Of a stretch of DNA of 64,000 nt, positions 55,336 through 64,000 are shown piece after piece. The stretch covers positions 851,006-915,005 of the forward strand of contig NZ_JAAZQL010000001.1 in assembly GCF_012275515.1 (NCBI RefSeq), given 5' to 3'. Source of the stretch: Novosphingobium sp. SG707. GTDB lineage: Bacteria; Pseudomonadota; Alphaproteobacteria; Sphingomonadales; Sphingomonadaceae. The translations under genes and the position numbers were made by a program. A model generated the notes under the pieces. That model worked only from the letters and a program-made list of their open reading frames with translations. It was not told the DNA's origin and ran no database searches. Every line of letters starts with the position of its first letter. The first letter of the stretch is position 1.

Positions 55336-57866
55336 CACGCGGCCTCCCCATCGAGGGCGCGCACTTGGGCGGCGCCTTCCATGTCCAATGCGCGCCGGGC
55401 TAGAGCCTCCAAAGCGGGTTTGTTGCTGGCGCGGATGCGGGCCTTGACGGCGGGAATGTCGCGCGGGGTCATCGAGAGTTCGGACACGCCAAGCCCCACA
55501 AGCAACGCCGCGCCGAACGGATCACCCGCAATGCCTCCGCATACGCCCACCCAGCGGCCATGGGCCTTCGCCCCTTCCACCGTCATGGCAATCAGGCGCA
55601 GAACGGCGGGATGCAGACTGTCGGCCTCGCTGGCCAGATCGGGGTTCTGCCGGTCGATGGCCAGCGCATATTGGGTCAAGTCATTGGTGCCGATGGAAAA
55701 GAAATCGGCATGGGGGGCCAGAGCCTTCGCCTGAACGGCGGCGGCGGGCACCTCGATCATGATGCCAATGGGCACGACGGGCGCGCCCAATTCGATGCGG
55801 ATCGCCTCGCAGGCCTCGCGCAGGCGGATCAATTCCCAGGCCGAGGTGATCATCGGGAACATGATCGAAAGATCGCCTCCCGCCCGCGCGGCACGATACA
55901 GCGCGCGCAATTGCGGTTCGAGCAGATCAGGCCGCCGCAGCAACAGCCGCGCCCCGCGCACGCCGAGGAAGGGGTTTTCCTCGCGCGGCAGGTCCAGATG
56001 CGGCACCTGCTTGTCCCCGCCGATGTCGAGCGCGCGAACGATCAGCGGGCGCGGCCCAAGAGCCTCGATCATCGCGCGATAGATCGCCTCCTGCTCATCC
56101 TCGGATGGGCTTTCGCCGCGTTCGAGAAAGAGGAATTCGGTGCGCATCAGGCCCACACCCTCGCCGCCCTGCACCAGCGCGAATTCGACCTGATCGGGGC
56201 GGTTCACATTGGCGGCAACGGCGATTTCATGGCCATCGGTGGTGATGGCGGGACGGCTGCGCTCGGCGGCCTCGGCGGCGCGCTTTTGGGCGATGTCCGC
56301 GATCCACTGGCGGGCCGATTCCAGATCCTGCGGCGTGGGGTCGAGCCAGACCCGCCCGCTGTCGCCATCGACGATCACGCAGGCGCCCGGCTCCAGCCCC
56401 AGCAAGGACGCCCCGCCCGCCACAATCGAGGGCAGGCCCAGCGTACGCGCCAGAATGGCGCTGTGCGAGGTCGGCCCGCCAAGGGCGGTCGCCACCCCCG
56501 CCACGCGCGCAATATCAAGCGTTGCCGTATCGGAAGGAGAAAGGTCGGAAGCGATCAGCACGCAAGGCTCATCGGGCAGATCAGCGAGCGATCCGGCCGC
56601 CAGCGAAGGGTCCATCGCGGCCAAAACACGGCGCCCCACATCATGCAGATCCGCCGCCCGCGCCGCCAGCACCGGATTTCCCAGCGCCGACAATTGCCCC
56701 GCAATGCGCCCCACGGCCTGATCCCACGACCATGCCACGCCATGCCCTTCGACCATCAACTGACAGGTCAGCGTGATAAGGTCGGTATCGTCGAGCAGAT
56801 CGGCCTGCGCTTTGAAAATCGCCGCCTCGCCCGCGCCAAGGCGGCGCGTGGTATCGTCGATCAGCACCTTCATCTGAGCCCGCGTCCGGGTCAGCGCGTC
56901 CTCAAGCGCGGCGCCCCCGGCCACCAGATCGACCGGTTCATCGGGCACGACCAGTTCGGCGGGGGCGAGGATATGCACCCGGCCGATGGCAAGGCCGGGG
57001 CTGGCCGCGACGCCCGCAATGGCCTTGGCTTCGCCCGAGGGTTTCCACCCGCGTACCGGGGCGCTGGCCTTGGCGGCGGCGCGGGCGGCATCTTCCTTTT
57101 CGCGCGCGGTCAGGCGGCGGATGGCCTTGACGAATGTGTCCAGCGCCTCGGCGTGATCGGCAGAAATGGCGATCGTATCGCCTGCCTTCAGGCCAAGCTG
57201 GAGCAGGGAAACGAGGCTGCGCGGATCGGCGGTTTCAGCGCCATGGCGCACCCGCAGGCGCGCCGAAAGGCCACGCGCCGCTTCCACCCATGCCGAGGCG
57301 GGGCGGGCGTGCAGGCCCGAGGGGTAATCGACAGTCCAGCGCTCAACCTCGGCATAATCCTCGGCGGGGACGGTTTCGGCGGTGGGGGCGCCATCCTCGT
57401 GCAGGGCGCGGGCGATGGCGTCGGCATCATCCGTGGCGATCAGATGGGCAATGCGCGCCTCATCCTGAATAAGACGGGTCAGGCGGCGCAGGATGGCGAT
57501 ATGGCTGTCCGAATTGGCGGCGATACCCACGACCAGATGGGCGATCTGGCCCGAATTCCACTCGACGCCCTGGCGCAGTTGCAGGATGGCGATGCCGTCG
57601 TGCCGAACCAGCCCCTTGTCCTCGCCGAGGCCGTGGGGGATGGCGACGCCCGCGCCAAGGAAAGTGTTGGCCACCGCTTCGCGGCGCACCATGCTTTCCT
57701 CATAACCGGGTGCAACGCAGCCTGCGGCCACCAGCAACTGGCCCACCTGACGAATCGCGTCCTCCTTGTCGGCGGCCTTTGCGGCGATACGCACAAGTTC
57801 GAGCGAACCAGACACGACTGGGCCGGAAAGGGCGGCGCGGGGCATGATGGCGGAAGGAGCGGGCAT
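55335..57866 (-). CDS. fruB: PTS multiphosphoryl transfer protein (EIIA-HPr-EI fusion)
   Basis: An 843-residue fusion. EIIA-Fru is at about 20-165, with active His78 in GVAIPHGLGEDKG. HPr is at about 175-260, with active His186 in YPSGLHARPASAW. EI is from about 280 to the end, with active His468 in ALGGPTSHSAILARTLG and a C-terminal PEP-binding barrel. It carries phosphate from PEP to FruA, so this one protein supplies the whole cytoplasmic chain. The ATG follows GGAGAGATTCTGAAC. A perfect FruR-type site lies 35 bases upstream. Confidence 0.93.
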   Translation of the reverse strand: MPAPSAIMPRAALSGPVVSGSLELVRIAAKAADKEDAIRQVGQLLVAAGCVAPGYEESMVRREAVANTFLGAGVAIPHGLGEDKGLVRHDGIAILQLRQGVEWNSGQIAHLVVGIAANSDSHIAILRRLTRLIQDEARIAHLIATDDADAIARALHEDGAPTAETVPAEDYAEVERWTVDYPSGLHARPASAWVEAARGLSARLRVRHGAETADPRSLVSLLQLGLKAGDTIAISADHAEALDTFVKAIRRLTAREKEDAARAAAKASAPVRGWKPSGEAKAIAGVAASPGLAIGRVHILAPAELVVPDEPVDLVAGGAALEDALTRTRAQMKVLIDDTTRRLGAGEAAIFKAQADLLDDTDLITLTCQLMVEGHGVAWSWDQAVGRIAGQLSALGNPVLAARAADLHDVGRRVLAAMDPSLAAGSLADLPDEPCVLIASDLSPSDTATLDIARVAGVATALGGPTSHSAILARTLGLPSIVAGGASLLGLEPGACVIVDGDSGRVWLDPTPQDLESARQWIADIAQKRAAEAAERSRPAITTDGHEIAVAANVNRPDQVEFALVQGGEGVGLMRTEFLFLERGESPSEDEQEAIYRAMIEALGPRPLIVRALDIGGDKQVPHLDLPREENPFLGVRGARLLLRRPDLLEPQLRALYRAARAGGDLSIMFPMITSAWELIRLREACEAIRIELGAPVVPIGIMIEVPAAAVQAKALAPHADFFSIGTNDLTQYALAIDRQNPDLASEADSLHPAVLRLIAMTVEGAKAHGRWVGVCGGIAGDPFGAALLVGLGVSELSMTPRDIPAVKARIRASNKPALEALARRALDMEGAAQVRALDGEAA

Positions 57867-57900
57867 GTTCAGAATCTCTCCACGTTCTGTCATTAACGCT

Positions 57901-57914
57901 AGAAAACGTTTTCT
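57901..57914. promoter_or_regulatory. FruR/LacI-type operator upstream of fruB
   Basis: AGAAAACGTTTTCT is a perfect 14-bp palindrome with the central CG typical of LacI-family operators. Confidence 0.75.
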
Positions 57915-58000
57915 CACCGCTTTTGTCAAGAGCCCTTGCATTTTGTGCGTGATTGCAGGCATGATGCAATGCAGGAGAGGCCATCAGGCCGTTTGATAAG

Positions 58001-58014
58001 TGAGAACGTTTTCT
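58001..58014. promoter_or_regulatory. second FruR-type site at the fruR start
   Basis: TGAGAACGTTTTCT shares most of the fruB operator, with one imperfect arm, and ends one base before the fruR ATG. It suggests autoregulation, and the two sites are 100 bp apart. Confidence 0.65.
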
Positions 58015-58015
58015 G

Positions 58016-59029
58016 ATGTCCGTTGAGATCAAACCCGTCGGAATTAAGGATGTCGCCAAAGTCGCCAATGTCTCGCCCGCCACCGTCTCGCGGGTGCTCA
58101 GCGGGCGACCGGTCGATCCGGCGATGCAGGAGCGAGTCCAGGCCGCCGTCATCTCGACCGGCTATCGCCCCAATTTGGCTGCGCGCCGCCTGCGTTCGCA
58201 GCATACCAATACCATCGGCCTTATCCTTGCCGACATCCGCAACCCCTTCTTCACCGCCGTTTCGCGCACCATCGAAAGCCTCGCGGCGGCGCGAGGCCTG
58301 CGCGTCATCCTGTGCAACACCGACGAGGACCCGGCCAAGGAGGCCATGTATCTCGAACTGATGCAGCAAGAGCGCGTGACCGGCATCATCCTTGCCCCAT
58401 CGCGCCAGAGGGTGACGCGCGCGGGAGAACTGGCGATGGATTGCCCGGTGGTGCTGATCGACCGCGCTATCCCCGGCGCGCGCGAGGATTGCGTGCTGCT
58501 CGACAATGAGGCGATGGCGGGCCTGCTGCTCGAACATCTTTATGATCAGGGCCACCGCCGCATCGCGGGCCTGTTCGGCGCCAGCAGCAGCACCGGGATC
58601 GAGCGCCGCAACGGTTTTGAACGGGCCGCCGCGCGCCTTGGCATCACGGTCGATACGCTGGCCATTCCCCATGCCCCGGGCGAGGCGGAAAAGGCGGCCA
58701 TTGCGTTGCTTTCGCGGCCCGACCGCCCCGATGCGCTGATGGCCAGCAACGGCGTCATGCTGATCTCGGTGCTGCGCGCGCTGCGCTCGCTCTCGCTGGA
58801 AGTGCCGCGCGACATTGCGCTGGCCGGCTTCGACAACAGCGACTGGATGGAACTGATCGGCAATGGTTTAACCGTGATCGAACAGCCGGTCGAGGAAATC
58901 GGGCGGACGGCCATGACCATGCTGCTCGACCGGCTGAAGCACCCCGATGCCGCGATGCGCAAAACCGTCCTTTCCGGCAAACTCATCGCGCGCGGGTCCA
59001 GCGCGCGCAACCAAGCAACAGGAAGCTGA
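58016..59029 (+). CDS. fruR: LacI-family fructose operon regulator
   Basis: A 337-residue LacI protein: helix-turn-helix IKDVAKVANVSPATVSRVLS, hinge YRPNLAARRLRSQHTNTIGL, then the ligand-binding core. It is divergent from fruBKA and flanked by two GAA(AA)CGTTTTC sites, so it most likely represses the PTS operon and itself, released by fructose 1-phosphate or a related phosphosugar. Note that it is of LacI length, like Cra. Confidence 0.88.
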   Translation: MSVEIKPVGIKDVAKVANVSPATVSRVLSGRPVDPAMQERVQAAVISTGYRPNLAARRLRSQHTNTIGLILADIRNPFFTAVSRTIESLAAARGLRVILCNTDEDPAKEAMYLELMQQERVTGIILAPSRQRVTRAGELAMDCPVVLIDRAIPGAREDCVLLDNEAMAGLLLEHLYDQGHRRIAGLFGASSSTGIERRNGFERAAARLGITVDTLAIPHAPGEAEKAAIALLSRPDRPDALMASNGVMLISVLRALRSLSLEVPRDIALAGFDNSDWMELIGNGLTVIEQPVEEIGRTAMTMLLDRLKHPDAAMRKTVLSGKLIARGSSARNQATGS

Positions 59030-59030
59030 C

Positions 59031-59915
59031 ATGCCCACCAAGCCCCCCATCGCCAAGCCCCCTATCGGACGCGACACACAGCTTTGCATGTCGCTCTCGG
59101 GCCGCCCCGGCAATGCCGGGTCGCGGCTGCATAACCGGCTCTATGAGTTGCTGGGTCTGGATTATGTCTATAAATCCTTTTCCACCCGCGATCTGCCTGC
59201 GGCCATCGGCGGCATTCGCGCGCTGGGCATTCGCGGCTGCGCGATCTCTATGCCGTTCAAGGAGGATGTCATTCCCCTGCTCGACACGATCGATGCCTCG
59301 GCAGCGGCCATCGACAGCGTCAACACGATCGTCAATGACGATGGCGTTCTGAGCGGGCATAACACCGATTACACCGCCGTGCGCGATCTGGCGGCGGCGC
59401 GAGGCCTCGACCCGGCGATGCCCTTCCTGCTGCGCGGCAGTGGGGGCATGGCCAAGGCGGTGGTCGCCGCGTTGCGTGACAGCGGTTTTGCCGATGGCAC
59501 GATCATCGCCCGCAATGCGCAGGCGGGGCAGGCTCTGGCTGTGCAATATGGCTATGGCTGGCGGGCAGATCTGCCTGAGGCCGGGGCGGCGATGCTGGTC
59601 AATGTCACGCCGCTGGGCATGGAGGGCGCGGATGCTGAAGCACTCGCCTATCCGCTGGACTTTATCGCGGATTGCCAGGTCGCCTTTGACGTCGTGGCCC
59701 AGCCCGCCCGCACACCCTTTATCCGCGCCGCCGAGACCGCAGGCAAAACAGTCATTTCCGGAGCGGAGGTAATCGTGCTTCAGGCGGTCGAGCAATTCGT
59801 GCTCTATACCGGCATCCGGCCCGATGCGGCGGCCATCGCCGATGCCGCCAGTTTTGCCCATGGGCCGCAGGTGGGCGCATTGATGAGCGCGATGGCGCAG
59901 GGAAAGGCACAATAA
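59031..59915 (+). CDS. shikimate dehydrogenase-like protein (AroE-like)
   Basis: A 294-residue two-domain protein. The N-terminal substrate domain has [16 protein letters not shown], with the Lys of the family's catalytic pair, and GHNTDYTAV with the Asp. The NADP domain has [14 protein letters not shown], and [11 protein letters not shown] is present. It is longer and more divergent than housekeeping AroE, and its place between fruR and fbp suggests a different job, perhaps a sugar-acid or quinate-like substrate. One base after the fruR stop. Not assigned to the shikimate pathway. Confidence 0.78.
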   Translation: MPTKPPIAKPPIGRDTQLCMSLSGRPGNAGSRLHNRLYELLGLDYVYKSFSTRDLPAAIGGIRALGIRGCAISMPFKEDVIPLLDTIDASAAAIDSVNTIVNDDGVLSGHNTDYTAVRDLAAARGLDPAMPFLLRGSGGMAKAVVAALRDSGFADGTIIARNAQAGQALAVQYGYGWRADLPEAGAAMLVNVTPLGMEGADAEALAYPLDFIADCQVAFDVVAQPARTPFIRAAETAGKTVISGAEVIVLQAVEQFVLYTGIRPDAAAIADAASFAHGPQVGALMSAMAQGKAQ

Positions 59916-60925
59916 TGGCAGGCGATCATGTTCAACCCATCACGCTTTCACGCTTTCTGATCGAGCAGCAGCGCCTGCCCGAACACCCGTGTCCCGCCGA
60001 ATTGCGCCTGTTGATCGAAACGGTGGCGCGGGCCTGCAAGGCGGTGGGCCACGCCATTTCCCGAGGCGCGCTGGGCGATGTGCTGGGCGCGCTGGGCAGC
60101 GAAAATGTGCAGGGCGAGGTGCAGAAGAAGCTGGACGTGATCGCCAATGATCTGCTGCTCGATGCCAATGAATGGGGTGGGCATCTGGCCGCGATGGCGT
60201 CGGAGGAGATGGAGACGATCCATCGCATCCCCAACCGCTATCCCAAGGGCGAATATCTGCTGCTGTTCGATCCGATTGACGGGTCGAGCAATATTGATGT
60301 CGATCTCTCGGTGGGCACGATCTTTTCCGTCCTGCGCGCGCCCGAAGGCTGCGCCGGGCGCGATGTGACAGAGGAAGATTTCCTGCAGCCGGGCCGCGAT
60401 CAGGTGGCCGCGGGCTATGCGCTTTATGGCCCGCAAACGCTGCTGGTGCTGACCATCGGCACGGGGGTCTATGAATTCATGCTCGACCGCGAGGTGGGTT
60501 CATGGCGGATGACCGACGGGCCGATGCAGATCCCGGCGGGCAATAGGGAATTTGCCATCAACATGGCCCGCCGCCGCCAATGGTCGCCCGCTGTGGCCCG
60601 CTATGTCGAGGAACGCATCCTTGGCGCCGAAGGGCCGTGCGGGGTGGATTACAACATGCGCTGGACCGCCTCGATGGTGGCCGATGTGCATCGCATATTG
60701 AAGCGCGGCGGGGTGTTCCTCTATCCGTCCGACCACCGCGCCGCCGGCAAGGCGCGCCTGCGCCTGCTTTATGAAGCCAATCCGATGAGCTTCCTGATCG
60801 AGCAGGCCGGTGGCAGCGCCAGCGACGGCGCGGGGCGGATCATGGATGTGGCCCCCACCGGCCTGCATCAACGCATCGGCGTGCTGATGGGCGATCCGGA
60901 TGAGGTGAAGGCCATCACGGGCTGA
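59915..60925 (+). CDS. fbp: class I fructose-1,6-bisphosphatase
   Basis: A 336-residue phosphatase with the metal and phosphate motif [20 protein letters not shown] and the active-site [20 protein letters not shown]. It converts fructose 1,6-bisphosphate to fructose 6-phosphate. Located in the fruR operon (one-base overlap with the AroE-like gene), it fits a cell using the Entner-Doudoroff path, where FruK product must be turned back to hexose monophosphate. Confidence 0.93.
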   Translation: MAGDHVQPITLSRFLIEQQRLPEHPCPAELRLLIETVARACKAVGHAISRGALGDVLGALGSENVQGEVQKKLDVIANDLLLDANEWGGHLAAMASEEMETIHRIPNRYPKGEYLLLFDPIDGSSNIDVDLSVGTIFSVLRAPEGCAGRDVTEEDFLQPGRDQVAAGYALYGPQTLLVLTIGTGVYEFMLDREVGSWRMTDGPMQIPAGNREFAINMARRRQWSPAVARYVEERILGAEGPCGVDYNMRWTASMVADVHRILKRGGVFLYPSDHRAAGKARLRLLYEANPMSFLIEQAGGSASDGAGRIMDVAPTGLHQRIGVLMGDPDEVKAITG

Positions 60926-60928
60926 GCT

Positions 60929-61981
60929 TCAGCCCACCGCTTCCCGGCGCTCTATGGTCGCGGCATCGGCGAGCTTTTCCACCAGCCGGTTGAACAGCGT
61001 CACGCCGCGATCATGGGCGGTGGGCATCACATCCTGCGCCGGGGTGGTGTCGATCACTTTTTGCTGGGCCTCGATCATCGCCTTGTCCTCGGCAAAGGCC
61101 ATGCTTGCGATGCCCATCATGTGATCGCGCATCGCCTCATCGCCGAATTTGCGATGCGGGCCCCATGAGAAGAAATAGCGCGAGGTCTTGTCGGTCAGCG
61201 GGGTCACCGCCTGGCTGGTGAAATTGAGGCCCGCAATGGCCTCCTCCATCGGCGGCGGGGCATAGTTCAAACGCTTTGCCGTACCCGCCGGATAATTCGC
61301 GCTCCACATCAGCAGTACGCCGGGCAGCAGGAAATCATAGCTGGACCAGCCGTCGATCAATTGCTCGGACTTGCGATTGCCGCTGCCATGGGTGTTTTCC
61401 AGCCAGCGTTCGACCCGCACGCCGCGCGCCAATGGGGTGACTTTGGGCTGCGAAGCGGCAAACTCCGGCCCCGCGCCAAAGCTGGCGGCGTGAACATAGG
61501 TCAAATGGCTGAAATCAAGCAGGTTGTCGTTGATGAGCCGCGCCTCGGCCTGATAATCGAGGAAACCGCATCCCAGAATATAGTCGGGATCATCAAAGCC
61601 CACCGCAGGCGGGATCAGCGCCGGGTCCGCTGCTTGCACATCGCCCATCCATACCCAGATCCAGCTATGGCGGACTACCACCGGATAGGCGCGCACACGG
61701 GCGCGGGCCGGGATCAGATCCTGGCCGGGAATTTGCGCCACCTTGCCCCCGGCATCGAACAGCAGGCCATGATACATGCAGCGCAGATGCTCGCCCTCGC
61801 ACCGGCCCAGCGAGAGCGGGGCAAAGCGGTGGACGCATTTGTCCTCCAGCCCGTGGACCGCGCCCGAGGCTGAGCGCCAGATAACGAGGCGATCCCCAAG
61901 GATGGTCAGGGCAAAGGGCTTTTCAGGGGCAAGATCCTGCTCCCATCCGGCGACATACCAGGCATTGCGAACATAGGTCAT
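60929..61981 (-). CDS. Rieske non-heme iron oxygenase, VanA-like
   Basis: A 350-residue oxygenase. The Rieske ligands are Cys49 and His51 (DKCVHRFAPLSLG) and Cys68 and His71 (CMYHGLLFDAG). The mononuclear iron site is in INDNLLDFSHLTYVHAASFG with His159 and His164. The opening TYVRNAWYVAGWEQDL is that of vanillate-type demethylases. There is no reductase gene nearby. It is divergent from a TetR gene with a 17-bp palindrome between. The substrate is unknown, likely an aromatic. Confidence 0.85.
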   Translation of the reverse strand: MTYVRNAWYVAGWEQDLAPEKPFALTILGDRLVIWRSASGAVHGLEDKCVHRFAPLSLGRCEGEHLRCMYHGLLFDAGGKVAQIPGQDLIPARARVRAYPVVVRHSWIWVWMGDVQAADPALIPPAVGFDDPDYILGCGFLDYQAEARLINDNLLDFSHLTYVHAASFGAGPEFAASQPKVTPLARGVRVERWLENTHGSGNRKSEQLIDGWSSYDFLLPGVLLMWSANYPAGTAKRLNYAPPPMEEAIAGLNFTSQAVTPLTDKTSRYFFSWGPHRKFGDEAMRDHMMGIASMAFAEDKAMIEAQQKVIDTTPAQDVMPTAHDRGVTLFNRLVEKLADAATIERREAVG

Positions 61982-62018
61982 GGTGGCCTCTTGGCTATTC
62001 TCTCCGAGCGGCAACTTG

Positions 62019-62035
62019 ACTTAACACTGTTAAGT
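62019..62035. promoter_or_regulatory. 17-bp perfect palindrome, candidate TetR operator
   Basis: ACTTAACACTGTTAAGT lies between the divergent Rieske and TetR genes, upstream of both starts. It is the expected operator of that TetR protein. Confidence 0.65.
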
Positions 62036-62050
62036 GGTCAACAAAAACCT

Positions 62051-62605
62051 ATGGCACGCCCCGCTCCCGCCCTTCTCGACCGCGACCGATTGATCGCTGC
62101 CGCCTTTGCGCAGCTTGAGGAGGACGGGCTTGAGGGCCTGAGCATGCGCCGCCTTGCCACGCGGGTGGGGGTGCAGGCCCCGGCGCTCTACTGGCATTTC
62201 AGCGACAAGGCCGAACTGCTGGGCCTGATGGCGGGCGCTATCTATGCCGCCGCCTATGCCGCCGTGCCGCAGGTGGATGACTGGCAGACATGGCTGGGCC
62301 AGTTCGGCCGCGCCCTGCGGCGCAGTTTCGCCGCTCATCGCGATGGCGCGCGGCTCTGCGCGGCGGCCAGCCCGGCGCTGTCCGGCGAACCCGCCAGCCA
62401 TGCTGAGGGCATTGCCGCGCCGCTCGTCGCGCTGGGTCTGGACCAAAAGCGCGCCCTTGCCTGTCAGGCCGTGGTGATTTCCTTCACACTGGGCTGGGAA
62501 TCCTTTGAGGCCAACGGCCCGATGCGCGAATTCCTGCGCCAGATGATGGATTTCGACGCCACCTTTGAAACCGGCCTCGATGCTCTGGTGCGCGGTCTAG
62601 CCTAG
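62051..62605 (+). CDS. TetR-family regulator
   Basis: A 184-residue protein with the N-terminal helix-turn-helix LSMRRLATRVGVQAPALYWHF and a C-terminal helical ligand domain of the TetR_C type. Its operator is probably the palindrome 15 bases upstream. Its natural target is the divergent oxygenase. The start MARPAPALLDRDRLIA was chosen over an upstream extension that would cross the operator. It ends with a four-base overlap with the convergent hydrolase gene. Confidence 0.87.
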   Translation: MARPAPALLDRDRLIAAAFAQLEEDGLEGLSMRRLATRVGVQAPALYWHFSDKAELLGLMAGAIYAAAYAAVPQVDDWQTWLGQFGRALRRSFAAHRDGARLCAAASPALSGEPASHAEGIAAPLVALGLDQKRALACQAVVISFTLGWESFEANGPMREFLRQMMDFDATFETGLDALVRGLA

Positions 62606-63633
62606 CCCGCCTTGCGCGCCGCGATCCGAAAGCGGGCCAGCATGTCGCGGAAAGTCAACCCGGCGTCGATCTGGGTATAGACGCGCATCGGCCTTGCCCC
62701 TGCCCTTTCGGCATAGGCGCCATTGTCCAGCAGGCGCGGCGTGGGCATCATGACATAGCGGCAGGAGGTCGTATCCGGCTGCATCGGCGGAACCAGCGCG
62801 GTCAGTGTGACCAGCGGACTGTCGCCCAGCACATAGGCATCCGAGGCGGGGACCGGAGGCACGCCGGGAATTTTCGCAAACATTTCCGGGATGGCGTCCA
62901 CTCTGGCCTTCAAATAGGCGCCCAGCCGCCCGCTCGCGCCCAGTTCTTCCAGTTCGGCATTGGAAAACAGCATCTGACTATAGGCGTCAGAGGGCACCTG
63001 CCAGATCTCGATGTCGGATTCGTTGAAGATGACCTGTGCGGCCACGGGATCGATCGAGAAATTGAACTCCGGCTCGTCGGGTTTAGCGCCGGGATTACCA
63101 AAGCCCTTGTGCATGTTGCCGCCGATCCAGATCAGCCTGATCCGCCGCCCGATCCTCGGCTCGCTCAGCCACGCCAGCGCCAGTTCGGTCAGCCCGGCCC
63201 CGGCGGCATAGAGCAGCGGCTCCTTTGCATCCTCGCGCATGGCCTCGCGCACGATGGCCTCGCTGGCCTTGCTCGGCTTCCATGAGGCGCGCGAGGCGAT
63301 GGGCGTTTCGGACCCGGCGATGGGAGAATGCACCTTGTCCAGCCCCATGATCGCCAGCACCTCGCGCGCACGATCCGCAGCATCGCGCGCATCATGGCCG
63401 CTGGAAAAATGTCCGGGCAAATGCGATCCGATGATCAGCGGGATGGTGACAGCGCGGCACAGCACATGATGCGCCAATTGAAACAGCCCGTCGGGATCGC
63501 CGGCAAAATCATTGTCCAGAATGACCCGCGCCAGCATCGGCTGCCCGGCCTGCAGCGCGCGCGCACCCGCCAGACTTGCCAGCCCGGCGATGGCCGATGC
63601 GGCAAACGACCTGCGATCCATGGCCAAAGACAC
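62602..63633 (-). CDS. inosine-uridine nucleoside hydrolase-like protein, secreted
   Basis: About 343 residues. The N-terminus (MDRRSFAASAIAGLASLAGA) is a twin-arginine-type signal, so it should act in the periplasm. LDNDFAGDPDGLFQLAHH matches the metal-binding aspartates of nucleoside hydrolases, and IRLIWIGGNMHKGFGNPG is the family's second site. The GTG start after GGAGAAGGGAAC is preferred; an ATG four codons downstream is possible. Confidence 0.78.
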   Translation of the reverse strand: MSLAMDRRSFAASAIAGLASLAGARALQAGQPMLARVILDNDFAGDPDGLFQLAHHVLCRAVTIPLIIGSHLPGHFSSGHDARDAADRAREVLAIMGLDKVHSPIAGSETPIASRASWKPSKASEAIVREAMREDAKEPLLYAAGAGLTELALAWLSEPRIGRRIRLIWIGGNMHKGFGNPGAKPDEPEFNFSIDPVAAQVIFNESDIEIWQVPSDAYSQMLFSNAELEELGASGRLGAYLKARVDAIPEMFAKIPGVPPVPASDAYVLGDSPLVTLTALVPPMQPDTTSCRYVMMPTPRLLDNGAYAERAGARPMRVYTQIDAGLTFRDMLARFRIAARKAG

Positions 63634-63875
63634 GTTCCCTTCTCCCTGCTTTCTGTCTCGCCCATCCCTGTGGGTACAAGCCGTTTTCGCCAATCGGTGC
63701 ATCATGTAAAATAGGGATTTTTGAAGCATCCATAGGTCTTGCCTATGGAATGCGGCAGCCTTGCACAAGGCTCCCTATCTTTGGCTTTGTGTCTTGAGGA
63801 TTTCGCTTTTATTCTGGTCTTTCGCATCGCCCATGCGGCCGCCAGGCGCGCCGCAACAACCGGGAGAGCCTGAGG

Positions 63876-64000
63876 ATGACCCATGTTCTGAGAGCCGCCA
63901 GCGAGAGCGATCTGTCGGCGATCTATGAAATGGCCAAGAGCACCGGCGGGGGCTTTACCAACCTGCCTGCCGACAGGGCAAAGCTGGCCAGCAAGCTGGA
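63876..64000 (+). CDS. astA: arginine N-succinyltransferase, N-terminal part
   Basis: The first 41 codons before the window edge: a GNAT-type start (HVLRAASESDLSAIYEMAK) and GGGFTNLPADRAKLASKL, the AstA N-terminal signature. The enzyme starts the arginine succinyltransferase pathway. The ATG follows GGGAGAGCCTGAGG. Too short to exclude another GNAT. Confidence 0.75.
   Translation, partial: MTHVLRAASESDLSAIYEMAKSTGGGFTNLPADRAKLASKL

Overview
The window looks like a stretch of chromosome from a GC-rich alphaproteobacterium, most likely a sphingomonad (Novosphingobium/Sphingobium-like). The basis is high GC with GC-rich third positions, the cat-ben order, a fructose PTS joined to a class I fructose bisphosphatase, Tad-type pseudopilin genes, and many short or overlapping junctions within operons. 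This is inference from gene content; no 16S or other marker is present. I see no tRNA, rRNA, CRISPR, insertion sequence or phage.

Layout. 1-1.9 kb: start of a bluB-like gene, an Hsp70/YegD-like ATPase and a small HNH protein, all on the minus strand. 1.9-10.2 kb: a divergent sulfide/persulfide locus. The minus-strand operon is rhodanese, RND adaptor, RND pump and an ArsR/BigR-like regulator. The plus-strand operon is sulfide:quinone oxidoreductase, a YgaP-type membrane protein, a TolC-type outer membrane factor and an AhpD-like protein. The three parts of one efflux pump are thus split over both operons. 10.2-15.4 kb: ion and metal homeostasis: a CLC protein with CBS domains divergent from a MarR regulator, an RcnA-like Ni/Co exporter with an RcnR/CsoR-type repressor that lacks the metal-binding cysteine, and a cation/Ca2+ exchanger behind a clear yybP-ykoY (Mn2+) riboswitch. 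15.4-22.3 kb: LysR plus Rieske oxygenase, a Tyr/Gly-rich lipoprotein, a periplasmic beta-propeller, LacI, a second LysR and a small outer-membrane barrel. 22.6-26.8 kb: mreB and three TadE/TadG pseudopilin genes. 26.8-33.5 kb: cytochrome bd (cydA-cydB-cydX), divergent from its assembly exporter cydDC, and a cytochrome c.

33.6-39 kb: DUF885 metalloprotein, a MarR-like regulator, a DUF1398 protein, an alcohol dehydrogenase-like protein, an OmpA-family protein and a decayed catB remnant. 39-47.2 kb: the benzoate/catechol block, a CatM/BenM-type LysR divergent from catB-catC-catA-benA-benB-benD-pcaD and an AlkT-type FAD reductase. It converts benzoate through catechol and cis,cis-muconate to 3-oxoadipate. 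The usual benC reductase is absent, and the FAD reductase probably stands in for it. 47.2-51.3 kb: GST and a WYL regulator around a strong inverted repeat, then a DUF1501/DUF1800 secreted pair. 51.3-60.9 kb: fructose uptake. fruB-fruK-fruA-oprB on the minus strand is divergent from fruR, an AroE-like gene and fbp on the plus strand, with two FruR-type sites between them. Fructose becomes fructose 1,6-bisphosphate, and fbp would return it to hexose 6-phosphate for the Entner-Doudoroff route. 60.9-64 kb: a second Rieske oxygenase divergent from a TetR regulator, a nucleoside hydrolase-like protein, and the start of astA.

The most promising observations are the sulfide-responsive divergon with its split RND pump, the Mn2+ riboswitch before a CaCA-family exchanger, the cysteine-less RcnR-like repressor with a perfect C6/G6 operator, and the benC-less benzoate operon with a catB-derived pseudogene beside its regulator.
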